Source: Flavobacterium sp.
GTDB taxonomy: Bacteria; Bacteroidota; Bacteroidia; Flavobacteriales; Flavobacteriaceae
Direction of reading: 5' to 3'
Assembly (NCBI GenBank): GCA_030682755.1
Contig: JAUXNR010000088.1
Span: 1 to 6,431, forward strand
DNA: 6,431 bases
Shown here: positions 1-5,866 of the stretch, piece by piece
Layout of the letters: each line of letters starts with the position of its first letter
Position numbering within the stretch: the stretch's first letter is position 1
Notes under the pieces: model-generated
The model's input: the letters and a program-made list of their open reading frames with translations, nothing else
The model's database searches: none
What the model was told of the DNA's origin: nothing
Position numbers and translations under genes: made by a program

Positions 1-317
1 CAGCCACAGTTCCATCTGAAATTGATGAATTTGAATTGACAAACCTTACGCCTATTGATTCAATCTACATCAAGCCCAAACGAGTGAAAGAAAGTCCAAT
101 TCATTTTGAATGTGAAATGATTCATCATTATTTTATGGATAATAATGAGGGTGGCGGTGCTTGCATCGTCATCGGAAAAATAAAAACCATCCATATTGAT
201 GATGCTATTTTGATGGAAAACAACCGAATCAATTTAGATGTTTATAAACCTGTAGCTCGTTTGGCAGGTTCAAATTACAGTACGTTGGGGGAACTTTTTT
301 CGATTAAAAGAGCTTAA
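1..317 (+). CDS. Flavin reductase-like protein, C-terminal part (5' end outside window)
   Basis: The reading frame is open from the first full codon (position 3) to the TAA at 315-317, giving about 104 residues, so the true start lies upstream. A TTG at 36 could be taken as a start, but coding sequence continues in frame before it. Two stretches resemble the FMN-binding split-barrel flavin reductase family (DIM6/NTAB type): IKPKRVKESPIHFECEM, near the usual 'V-x-x-SP-x-x-x-EC' strand, and the C-terminal YKPVARLAGSNYSTLGELF, matching the usual 'R-L-x-G-x-x-Y' ending. Members bind FMN and use NAD(P)H to supply reduced flavin or reduce small substrates in the cytoplasm. The gene ends 52 bp before the fused monooxygenase on the same strand, so co-transcription is likely. 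Whether it serves that enzyme is inference, since the fused enzyme family does not obviously need a separate reductase. Family assignment is fairly sure; the specific role is unknown. Confidence 0.8.
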   Translation, partial: ATVPSEIDEFELTNLTPIDSIYIKPKRVKESPIHFECEMIHHYFMDNNEGGGACIVIGKIKTIHIDDAILMENNRINLDVYKPVARLAGSNYSTLGELFSIKRA

Positions 318-330
318 TTTAATGTTTAAA

Positions 331-360
331 AAATCAATGTAAATCAGTGAAATCCGTGTC
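331..360 (+). repeat. Three degenerate 10-bp direct repeats in the leader of the monooxygenase gene
   Basis: Three consecutive decamers, AAATCAATGT, AAATCAGTGA and AATCCGTGTC, lie end to end with an exact 10-bp period. They fill most of the 52-bp gap between the flavin reductase stop and the monooxygenase ATG at 370. From memory, strings of the type 'AATCAGTGAAATCCGTG' recur between genes in flavobacterial genomes, so this is probably a dispersed repeat and not a gene-specific operator. The 10-bp spacing is close to one helical turn, so a protein-binding role cannot be excluded. No Shine-Dalgarno site is visible between the repeat and the ATG. Confidence 0.55.
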
Positions 361-369
361 AAAATAAAA

Positions 370-2715
370 ATGAAAAAAATAACAGTAATCGGTGGCGGTC
401 CGGGCGGACTCTACTTTTCCATATTAACCAAAAAAGCAATGCCTCATTGCCAAATCGATGTTTACGAACGCAATAAGCCTGATGATAGTTTCGGTTTTGG
501 CGTGGTATTCTCCGATGAAACATTAGGCGAATTTTTAATGCGAGATTTGAAATCCTATGAACTTATTCGCAGTGAATTTGCGTATTGGGATGATATTATC
601 GTAGCTCGTGACGGACAAACCGTAAACAGTTCCGGAAATGGATTTTGCGGTTGTTCTCGAAAAACGTTACTAAAATTATTACACCAGCGTTGCCGTGAAG
701 AAGGTGTCAACTTGCATTTCGAACAAAATGTGGACGATTTGAGTCAGTTTTCCGATTCAGATATTATTGTGGCTTGCGACGGAATTGGTAGTGCCATTCG
801 AACACAATTTGCTTCTGAATTCGGAACTAAAATCGAACTTAAAAAGAATCGATTTGTTTGGTTAGGCTCTACAAAGCCATTAGATGCGTTTACTTATTTT
901 TTCAGATCTACGCCTTTTGGAACCATCGTGGCTCACACCTATCAGTATGAAGAAGGAATGAGCACTTGGATTTTTGAATGTAGCGAAGAAACCTATAAAA
1001 ACATCGGTTTTGAAGTCACGAATGAAGAAGATACCATTCAAAAAATAGCTGAAATTTTCGCAGCAGAATTAGATGGACATCCACTCATTTCAAACAAATC
1101 ACATTGGCGACAATTTCCGCATGTAACTAATGAAAAATGGTTTCACAACAACATTGTTTTATTAGGCGATGCAAAAGCCACAGCCCACTACTCTATTGGT
1201 TCCGGAACAAAATTGGCAATGGATTCAGCAATTGGACTTTCCGATGCGGTGATTGCTAATCCAAAAAATGTGCAAGCAGCTTTTGAACAATATGACAGAA
1301 CCCGCAGAAATACGGTAGAAATGATTCAATATGCCGCTATGGTTTCATTGGATTGGTTTGAAAATATGGATCGTCACATGCAACATCCCTTCTATCAATT
1401 TGCGTTTGGCTGCATGACACGCTCCAAAAAAGTAACATTTGAAAATCTTCAAATTCGAGACAAATCGTTTACGGATAAGGTTTTGAATGAATTCAATACA
1501 TTAAACAACTGTCATTCTGAACTTGTTTCAGAATCTCCCAACTCCCAACTCCCAACTCCCAACTCAAAATCAGCCGCTTTTTCAACATTCAAATTGCGTG
1601 ACTTAGAATTATCCAACCGAATTGTAATGGCTCCTATGGGACAATATTCAGCCGAAAATGGTTTGGTTACTAATTGGCATTTAGTGCATTATGGAAGTCG
1701 TGCAACTGGAGGAGTCGGATTGATTTTAACCGAAATGACAGCCGTTTCTCCAACCGGACGTATCACTTTAGGTTGTGCAGGTATTTATTATGAAAGTCAA
1801 TTAGTTGAATGGAAAAAAATCACTGATTTTATTCATCAAAATACACACACAAAAATCGGAATTCAACTTGGGCATTCAGGAAGAAAAGGTGCCATCAAAA
1901 AACCTTGGGAAGGTCAAAACGAACCAATTGAAAATGCCTGGGAATTACTTTCTGCTTCTTCTATTCCATTCCATTCCAAAATGGCAACGCCAAAGGAAAT
2001 GAGTTTGGAAGATATGGATAACGTTACCGCTGAATTTGTTCAAGCTACCAAAAACGCTGAACAAGCCGGTTTTGATTTAATTGAATTACAAGGGCATCAC
2101 GGATTTTTATTGGCTTCGTTTCTATCGCCACTCACGAATATTCGCACCGATGAATTTGGTGGAAGCATTGAAAACCGAATAAAATTTCCGTTACGTGTAT
2201 TCTCAGAAATGCGAAATGTTTTTCCACAACAAAAACCCATGTCAGTTCGAATTTCCGCTTCTGATTGGGCTGAAAACGGAATTTCAGAAGAAGATGTGAT
2301 TTACATCGCCAATGCTTTCAAAACTGCCGGAGCAGATATTATCAACGTTTCTTCCGGAAATACAGTTGAACATCAAAAACCACAAATGGGTAGAATGTGG
2401 CAAACACCTTTTTCTGATTTGGTTCGAAATACGGTTCATATTCCAACCATTACTGCTGGTTACATTCAAGACATTGATCAAATTAATACGATAATTTTGA
2501 ACGGAAGGGCTGATTTAGTGGCATTAGGCCGACCATTATTAGCCGATGCTAACTTTGTAAGAACTGCTGAAGCGTATGAAAATGTGCAAACCAATGATAT
2601 TCCGTTGCAATACAAAATGGGAAGTTCACATTTGTATCCGTTAAAAGCTTCAGAACGAAAACAAATGGAAGGAATGAAGAAAGCGTTGAAACCGAAAAGT
2701 AATAAAAAGAATTAA
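370..2715 (+). CDS. Fused anthraniloyl-CoA (2-aminobenzoyl-CoA) monooxygenase/reductase; salicylyl-CoA 5-hydroxylase/oxidoreductase type
   Basis: This 781-residue cytoplasmic flavoenzyme joins two catalytic halves. Residues 1 to about 370 form a class A FAD monooxygenase: GGGPGG dinucleotide fold at 8-13 with the acidic strand end E33, R97 in the usual helix, and the second FAD motif GDAKATAHYSIGSGTK at 266-281. Residues about 403-745 form an Old Yellow Enzyme-type FMN barrel: PMGQYS at 422-427, GIQLGHSGRKG at 497-507, SPLTNIRTDEFGGSIENR around 586-603, and the phosphate-binding end ALGRP near 718-722. The characterised Azoarcus relative hydroxylates and then reduces 2-aminobenzoyl-CoA, destroying aromaticity without a dioxygenase; automated pipelines often name the family bifunctional salicylyl-CoA 5-hydroxylase/oxidoreductase. 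Length fits that fusion. The CoA ligase downstream supports the call. Oddities are a repeat-derived linker (residues 381-399) and a Gln (Q574) where related reductases usually carry the first active-site His (HxxH). The ATG at 370 places the Rossmann strand at residue 4, as expected. The substrate (anthraniloyl- or salicylyl-CoA) is not settled by sequence. Confidence 0.9.
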   Translation: MKKITVIGGGPGGLYFSILTKKAMPHCQIDVYERNKPDDSFGFGVVFSDETLGEFLMRDLKSYELIRSEFAYWDDIIVARDGQTVNSSGNGFCGCSRKTLLKLLHQRCREEGVNLHFEQNVDDLSQFSDSDIIVACDGIGSAIRTQFASEFGTKIELKKNRFVWLGSTKPLDAFTYFFRSTPFGTIVAHTYQYEEGMSTWIFECSEETYKNIGFEVTNEEDTIQKIAEIFAAELDGHPLISNKSHWRQFPHVTNEKWFHNNIVLLGDAKATAHYSIGSGTKLAMDSAIGLSDAVIANPKNVQAAFEQYDRTRRNTVEMIQYAAMVSLDWFENMDRHMQHPFYQFAFGCMTRSKKVTFENLQIRDKSFTDKVLNEFNTLNNCHSELVSESPNSQLPTPNSKSAAFSTFKLRDLELSNRIVMAPMGQYSAENGLVTNWHLVHYGSRATGGVGLILTEMTAVSPTGRITLGCAGIYYESQLVEWKKITDFIHQNTHTKIGIQLGHSGRKGAIKKPWEGQNEPIENAWELLSASSIPFHSKMATPKEMSLEDMDNVTAEFVQATKNAEQAGFDLIELQGHHGFLLASFLSPLTNIRTDEFGGSIENRIKFPLRVFSEMRNVFPQQKPMSVRISASDWAENGISEEDVIYIANAFKTAGADIINVSSGNTVEHQKPQMGRMWQTPFSDLVRNTVHIPTITAGYIQDIDQINTIILNGRADLVALGRPLLADANFVRTAEAYENVQTNDIPLQYKMGSSHLYPLKASERKQMEGMKKALKPKSNKKN
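1510..1536 (+). repeat. Hairpin-forming dispersed-type repeat read in frame as CHSELVSES
   Basis: This 27-bp stretch holds a perfect 8-bp inverted repeat, ATTCTGAA at 1514-1521 and TTCAGAAT at 1527-1534, with a 5-nt loop (CTTGT). It is read in frame as residues 381-389 of the fused monooxygenase, in the linker between the FAD and FMN halves. From memory, sequences of this form are frequent between genes and at gene ends in Flavobacteriales, where they appear in annotated proteins as 'HSELVSES'. I infer that a normally intergenic repeat was tolerated here because the linker is unconstrained. Copy number in this genome cannot be judged from the window. Confidence 0.65.
1537..1564 (+). repeat. 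Four perfect tandem copies of CCCAACT inside the monooxygenase linker
   Basis: The heptamer CCCAACT is repeated four times without mismatch directly after the hairpin repeat, and is read as PNSQLPTPNS (residues 390-399, finishing with the next bases). Seven is not a multiple of three, so the peptide cycles through all three frames of the unit. Change by one or two copies would shift the frame, whereas change by three would not. Repeats of this form occur between genes in various bacteria, as I recall. The tract is short, so its mutability is uncertain. Confidence 0.8.
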
Positions 2716-2758
2716 TTTTAAAATTTGATTACTCATAAAATATCTAAGCCATAAAAAA

Positions 2759-3589
2759 ATGAAAGAAAAAAAATCTAAAATAAAAGTTCAAGGTTTTGAA
2801 ATTGCTGTTGTTAATCAAAGTAACAGCGATTATATTTCTTTGACAGATATTGCCAAACATAAAGATACAGCCCAAACAGATGATATCATAAAAAATTGGT
2901 TAAGAAATAGGAATACCATCGAGCTTTTGGGTTTTTGGGAAATGATTTATAATCCAAATTTTAAACCCGTCGAATTCGACGGGTTTAGAAAACAAGCTGG
3001 ATTAAACAGTTTTGTGATGACTCCTAAACGCTGGATAGAAAACACTAATGCTATAGGTATTGTATCAAAATCAGGGAGATACGGTGGAACTTTTGCTCAT
3101 AAAGATATTGCATTGGAGTTCGCCTCATGGATTTCAATTGAATTTAAACTTTTTATCATTAAAGAGTTCCAACGATTAAAAGAAAATGAGAACGAACGCT
3201 TAAATTTGGAATGGAATTTACAACGTACGATATCAAAAATCAATTACCATATTCACACGGATGCGATTAAGGAAAATCTAATTCCTCTTGAAATTACCAA
3301 ACAACAAGCTAGTTTTGTTTACGCCAATGAAGCTGATTTACTGAATGTTGCCTTGTTTGGCATTACAGCCAAAGAATGGAGAGAAAACAACCCCAATCAA
3401 AAAGGAAATATAAGAGATTTTACCACTTTGGAGCAATTAGTGGTCTTGAGTAATCTGGAAAGCATAAATGCATTGCTTATTCAACAAGGTTTATTACAAA
3501 GTGAACGACTTACTCAACTCAACAAAGTTGCCATTACTCAAATGAAATCCTTAGTGCATTCCAAAGAAGTTAAAAAATTAAAAGAGTAA
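2759..3589 (+). CDS. KilA-N domain protein inserted between catabolic genes
   Basis: This 276-residue soluble protein has no signal peptide or membrane segment. Residues about 8-140 match the KilA-N (APSES-like) DNA-binding domain as found in phage and bacterial antirepressor-type proteins: DYISLTDIAKHKD at 24-36, the IIKNWLRNRNTIELLGFWE segment at 43-61, and GRYGGTFAHKDIALEFASWI around 106-125, followed by an EFKLFIIKEFQRLK helix. The rest, including ANEADLLNVALFGITAKEW near 189-207, resembles the C-terminal part common in Bacteroidota members. Length is typical for a stand-alone member. The ATG at 2759 has no clear ribosome site, only A-rich sequence. The gene begins 43 bp after the monooxygenase and ends 3 bp before the ligase ATG, so it appears part of the same transcript. 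No link to anthranilate breakdown is known to me; it may be a mobile or accessory gene, or a local regulator. A perfect 26-bp palindrome lies within the domain-coding region. Family is sure; function is unknown. Confidence 0.88.
   Translation: MKEKKSKIKVQGFEIAVVNQSNSDYISLTDIAKHKDTAQTDDIIKNWLRNRNTIELLGFWEMIYNPNFKPVEFDGFRKQAGLNSFVMTPKRWIENTNAIGIVSKSGRYGGTFAHKDIALEFASWISIEFKLFIIKEFQRLKENENERLNLEWNLQRTISKINYHIHTDAIKENLIPLEITKQQASFVYANEADLLNVALFGITAKEWRENNPNQKGNIRDFTTLEQLVVLSNLESINALLIQQGLLQSERLTQLNKVAITQMKSLVHSKEVKKLKE
2962..2987. repeat. Perfect 26-bp palindrome inside the KilA-N gene
   Basis: The half site TAAACCCGTCGAA (2962-2974) is followed with no spacer by its exact reverse complement (2975-2987), centred on a GAATTC. 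In frame it encodes the peptide KPVEFDGF (residues 69-76). The codons CCC, GTC, TTC, GAC and GGG are GC-rich and stand out in an AT-rich gene. The peptide itself looks like a conserved stretch of the family, so the palindrome is a matter of codon choice. It could be a protein-binding site, a copied repeat, or chance. Confidence 0.75.
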
Positions 3590-3592
3590 GTA

Positions 3593-5185
3593 ATGAAACA
3601 CTGCACAGACAACTTCGCCCACGATTCCTTACCAAGCATCGACTTGCAACCTACTTATTTAAAAGGTTTGTACGAAAATGAAATGCTCAATTGTGTCGAA
3701 CGTCTTTTAGACACCCACATCAAAAACGGGAATGGAAACAATCCTTGTCTTCGCACCTTCAAAAAAACGTGGACGTATCAGGAGTTATTTGAAAAAGCAA
3801 ATCAAATTGCTCATGTTTTAGTAGAAGATTTAGGTTTGCAATCTGGAAATCGTGTGTTGATTCGTTCTGCCAATAACCCAATGATGGTGGCGTTGTGGTT
3901 CGGAATTCTAAAAGCAGGCGGAATTGTTGTGGCAACCATGCCTTTATTGCGTTCGAAAGAATTAACCACAATAATCGACTGTGCCGAGATTTCTCATGTG
4001 TTTTGTGACATCGCTTTGGAAGAAGAAATAAATCAAGTGCATTCCGATTTTCTGAAAAGAATCTGCAAATTCTGTGGTTCAGAAAGTGGTACTTCTGAAT
4101 TGGAAAATCTGATGAGTAACAAACCCAAAACGTTTGCTAATTTTCATTCCAAATCAGATAGTGTTGCCTTAATCGGTTTTACTTCCGGGACGACAGGTTT
4201 GCCTAAAATGACGGCTCATTACCACAAAGATGTGTTGAATATTTGCGAAGCTTTTCCAAACTATTCGCTTCAACCGACATCTAATGATATTTTTACAGGT
4301 AGTCCGCCACTGGGTTTTACCTTTGGATTGGGTGGATTAGTTTTGTTTCCGTTGTATTTTGGTGCTTCCACTTTTTTAATAGAAAAACCAACGCCTGATA
4401 TTTTATTGCAAGCCATTCAGGAACATAAAATCACAATTTGTTTTACTGCTCCTACCGCTTGGCGAATCATCACTACAAAAGCGAAGGAATATGACATTTC
4501 AAGCTTACGCAAATGTGTCTCTGCCGGAGAAACCTTGCCGTTAAAGGTTTGGGAAGATTGGTACAACGCTACCGGTTTAAAAATCATAGACGGTATAGGA
4601 GCAACCGAAATGTTACATATTTTCATTTCATCCAACGAAGACAACATGAATCCCGGTTCAACAGGTTTGACGGTTACTGGTTATGAAGCGAAAATTATTG
4701 ATGCGAATGGAAACGAAGTTCCCAGAAACGAACCAGGTCGTTTAGCCGTTCGCGGAATTACAGGTTGCAAATACCTCAATCGAATTGAAAAACAACAAGA
4801 ATATGTGCAAAACGGATGGAATTTAACCGGAGATATTTTCAAACAAGATGAAGACGGGTACTTCTGGTTTGTGGCTCGTGGTGATGATATGATTATTTCT
4901 TCCGGTTATAATATTGCGGCAATTGAAGTAGAATCCGTACTTTTAACCCACGAAGAAATTCTGGAATGTGCCGTAGTTGGACTGCCGGATTCTGAACGAG
5001 GTATGTTGGTTTGTGCTCATATTGTTTTAAAAGATACGGCTAAAGCAACAGATAATATGAAAAACCATATTCAGCACTGGTTTAAAGAAGTAGCGGCTCC
5101 TTATAAATATCCGAGAGTGATTTATTTTACGGAAGTTTTGCCAAAAACGGAGACGGGGAAAATACAAAGGTTTAAATTAAAGTAG
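3593..5185 (+). CDS. 2-aminobenzoate-CoA ligase / benzoate-CoA ligase family protein
   Basis: This 530-residue cytoplasmic enzyme belongs to the ANL adenylating superfamily. It would activate an aromatic acid, probably anthranilate, with ATP and CoA to the aryl-CoA plus AMP and pyrophosphate. Motifs appear in order: the family-typical LKAGGIVVATMPLLRSKEL (106-124), the phosphate loop FTSGTTGLPK (196-205), GSPPLGFTFGLGGLV (236-250), the aryl-pocket and adenine motif GIGATE (334-339), TGD (412-414, with the ribose-binding D414), the hinge RGDDMIISSGYNI (429-441), and the C-terminal PKTETGK with the catalytic lysine K523. All key residues are present and the length is normal, so it should be active. 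One deviation is M206 after the phosphate-loop lysine, where Gly is usual. The ATG at 3593 lies 3 bp after the KilA-N stop, suggesting translational coupling. The neighbouring fused monooxygenase supports anthranilate over benzoate as substrate, but a related aryl acid is possible. Confidence 0.9.
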   Translation: MKHCTDNFAHDSLPSIDLQPTYLKGLYENEMLNCVERLLDTHIKNGNGNNPCLRTFKKTWTYQELFEKANQIAHVLVEDLGLQSGNRVLIRSANNPMMVALWFGILKAGGIVVATMPLLRSKELTTIIDCAEISHVFCDIALEEEINQVHSDFLKRICKFCGSESGTSELENLMSNKPKTFANFHSKSDSVALIGFTSGTTGLPKMTAHYHKDVLNICEAFPNYSLQPTSNDIFTGSPPLGFTFGLGGLVLFPLYFGASTFLIEKPTPDILLQAIQEHKITICFTAPTAWRIITTKAKEYDISSLRKCVSAGETLPLKVWEDWYNATGLKIIDGIGATEMLHIFISSNEDNMNPGSTGLTVTGYEAKIIDANGNEVPRNEPGRLAVRGITGCKYLNRIEKQQEYVQNGWNLTGDIFKQDEDGYFWFVARGDDMIISSGYNIAAIEVESVLLTHEEILECAVVGLPDSERGMLVCAHIVLKDTAKATDNMKNHIQHWFKEVAAPYKYPRVIYFTEVLPKTETGKIQRFKLK

Positions 5186-5189
5186 GAGG
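5184..5189 (+). promoter_or_regulatory. Perfect Shine-Dalgarno site overlapping the ligase stop codon
   Basis: AGGAGG begins inside the TAG stop of the CoA ligase and lies 7 nt before the ATG at 5197, an ideal spacing. No other gene in the window has such a site, and Bacteroidota as a group rarely use one. It is the main support for choosing the ATG at 5197 over a TTG further in as the start of the first lipoprotein gene. Confidence 0.6.
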
Positions 5190-5196
5190 TTTAAAG

Positions 5197-5781
5197 ATGG
5201 GAGTATTAAGTATCAAGACTTGGATTTTGCTAAAAAAGATATATTATGTATCAACAGCTTTCTTTCTCTTATTGGTAATGAATTCTTGTGATTCTCAAAG
5301 AAAAAGCGAAATTGATTTGATTTTTGAACAGACTAAAAAGGTAGAGATTTTGGCTTATTTGGATAGAAATCAATGGGAAAAAGAAGATAATCCGGATTAT
5401 TTCAAATTGGATTTCATAAAAAACAATAAGGTAAAAATTAATAAAAAGTATTTAAGAAATAGTATTGTTTTAGACTCATTTCAAATTAAAAAATTAAAAG
5501 AAGGATTAGTAAATTGCCAAATTGAAAATAAAGAATTATTATGCTATGATCCTAGGCATTTAATCCTATTTTATAACAATGAAAATAAAATATTTGGATA
5601 TATTGAGTTATGTTTTGTTTGTAACGAAAGTCATTACTCCCCAAACATGGAAATTCTTAGTAAATGTGCACTAAGACAAGAAAAACTTTTTAAAGAATTT
5701 GGAATTACCTATTTTAATGACACAGAGGAAGAAAAAGTTGAATTTATGAAAAGAATGAAAGAAATAAAAAACAGAGAATAA
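5197..5781 (+). CDS. Small cysteine-rich lipoprotein of unknown function, first tandem copy
   Basis: This 194-residue predicted lipoprotein has no function I can name. After a nine-residue leader absent from its paralogue comes a type II signal peptide: positive LLKK (11-14), hydrophobic core, and lipobox-like VMNSC with lipidated C31. The mature part has SEIDLIFEQTKKVEILAYLDR (37-57), then five cysteines: C107, C116 in CYDPRH, C139 and C142 in a CXXC (CFVC), and C157 in CALRQE, ending GITYF. The order C-Y-x-P-R-H, I-x-F-Y, G-Y-I-E-x-C-F-x-C-N recalls a group of Bacteroidota hypothetical lipoproteins. A charged tail after residue 174 is missing from the paralogue. It would be membrane-anchored facing the periplasm or cell surface. 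The start at 5197 is backed by AGGAGG; where the paralogue has its ATG, this gene has TGG, so the longer N-terminus seems forced unless the TTG at codon 11 is used. It is more AT-rich than the catabolic genes and may only be adjacent to them. Confidence 0.75.
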   Translation: MGVLSIKTWILLKKIYYVSTAFFLLLVMNSCDSQRKSEIDLIFEQTKKVEILAYLDRNQWEKEDNPDYFKLDFIKNNKVKINKKYLRNSIVLDSFQIKKLKEGLVNCQIENKELLCYDPRHLILFYNNENKIFGYIELCFVCNESHYSPNMEILSKCALRQEKLFKEFGITYFNDTEEEKVEFMKRMKEIKNRE

Positions 5782-5866
5782 AAAGAAAGGATAAAAAATC
5801 ATTCAAGAAAAAAACTAAATATGAATAGTGTTTTCACCAAACTAGAAAAAATAAAATTCAAACATA

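Noticed and set aside
2284..2494. Overlapping short ORFs on both strands within the reductase-coding region, and similar ones inside the ligase gene.
   Set aside because: They are antisense or alternate-frame shadows of well-supported enzyme genes and have no recognisable protein features.
2714..2725. AATTTTAAAATT palindrome after the monooxygenase stop, considered as a terminator.
   Set aside because: It is pure A/T with no GC stem and no following T-run, so it would not form a stable terminator hairpin.
2716..2758. TTTG near 2724 with upstream A/T sequence, considered as a Bacteroidota-type promoter (TAnnTTTG) for the KilA-N gene.
   Set aside because: The TA is displaced by one base from the consensus and no matching upstream TTTG box was found.
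2697..3594. AAGTAAT occurs at 2697-2703 and 3588-3594, flanking the KilA-N gene like a 7-bp target-site duplication.
   Set aside because: A 7-bp AT-rich match is expected often by chance here, no terminal inverted repeats accompany it, and there is no transposase.
4078..4099. Near-palindrome with arms TTCAGAA and TTCTGAA inside the CoA ligase gene, considered as another copy of the linker hairpin repeat.
   Set aside because: The arms are in the opposite order to those of the linker repeat and the loop differs; it encodes ordinary variable-region sequence (GSESGTSEL), so chance is enough.
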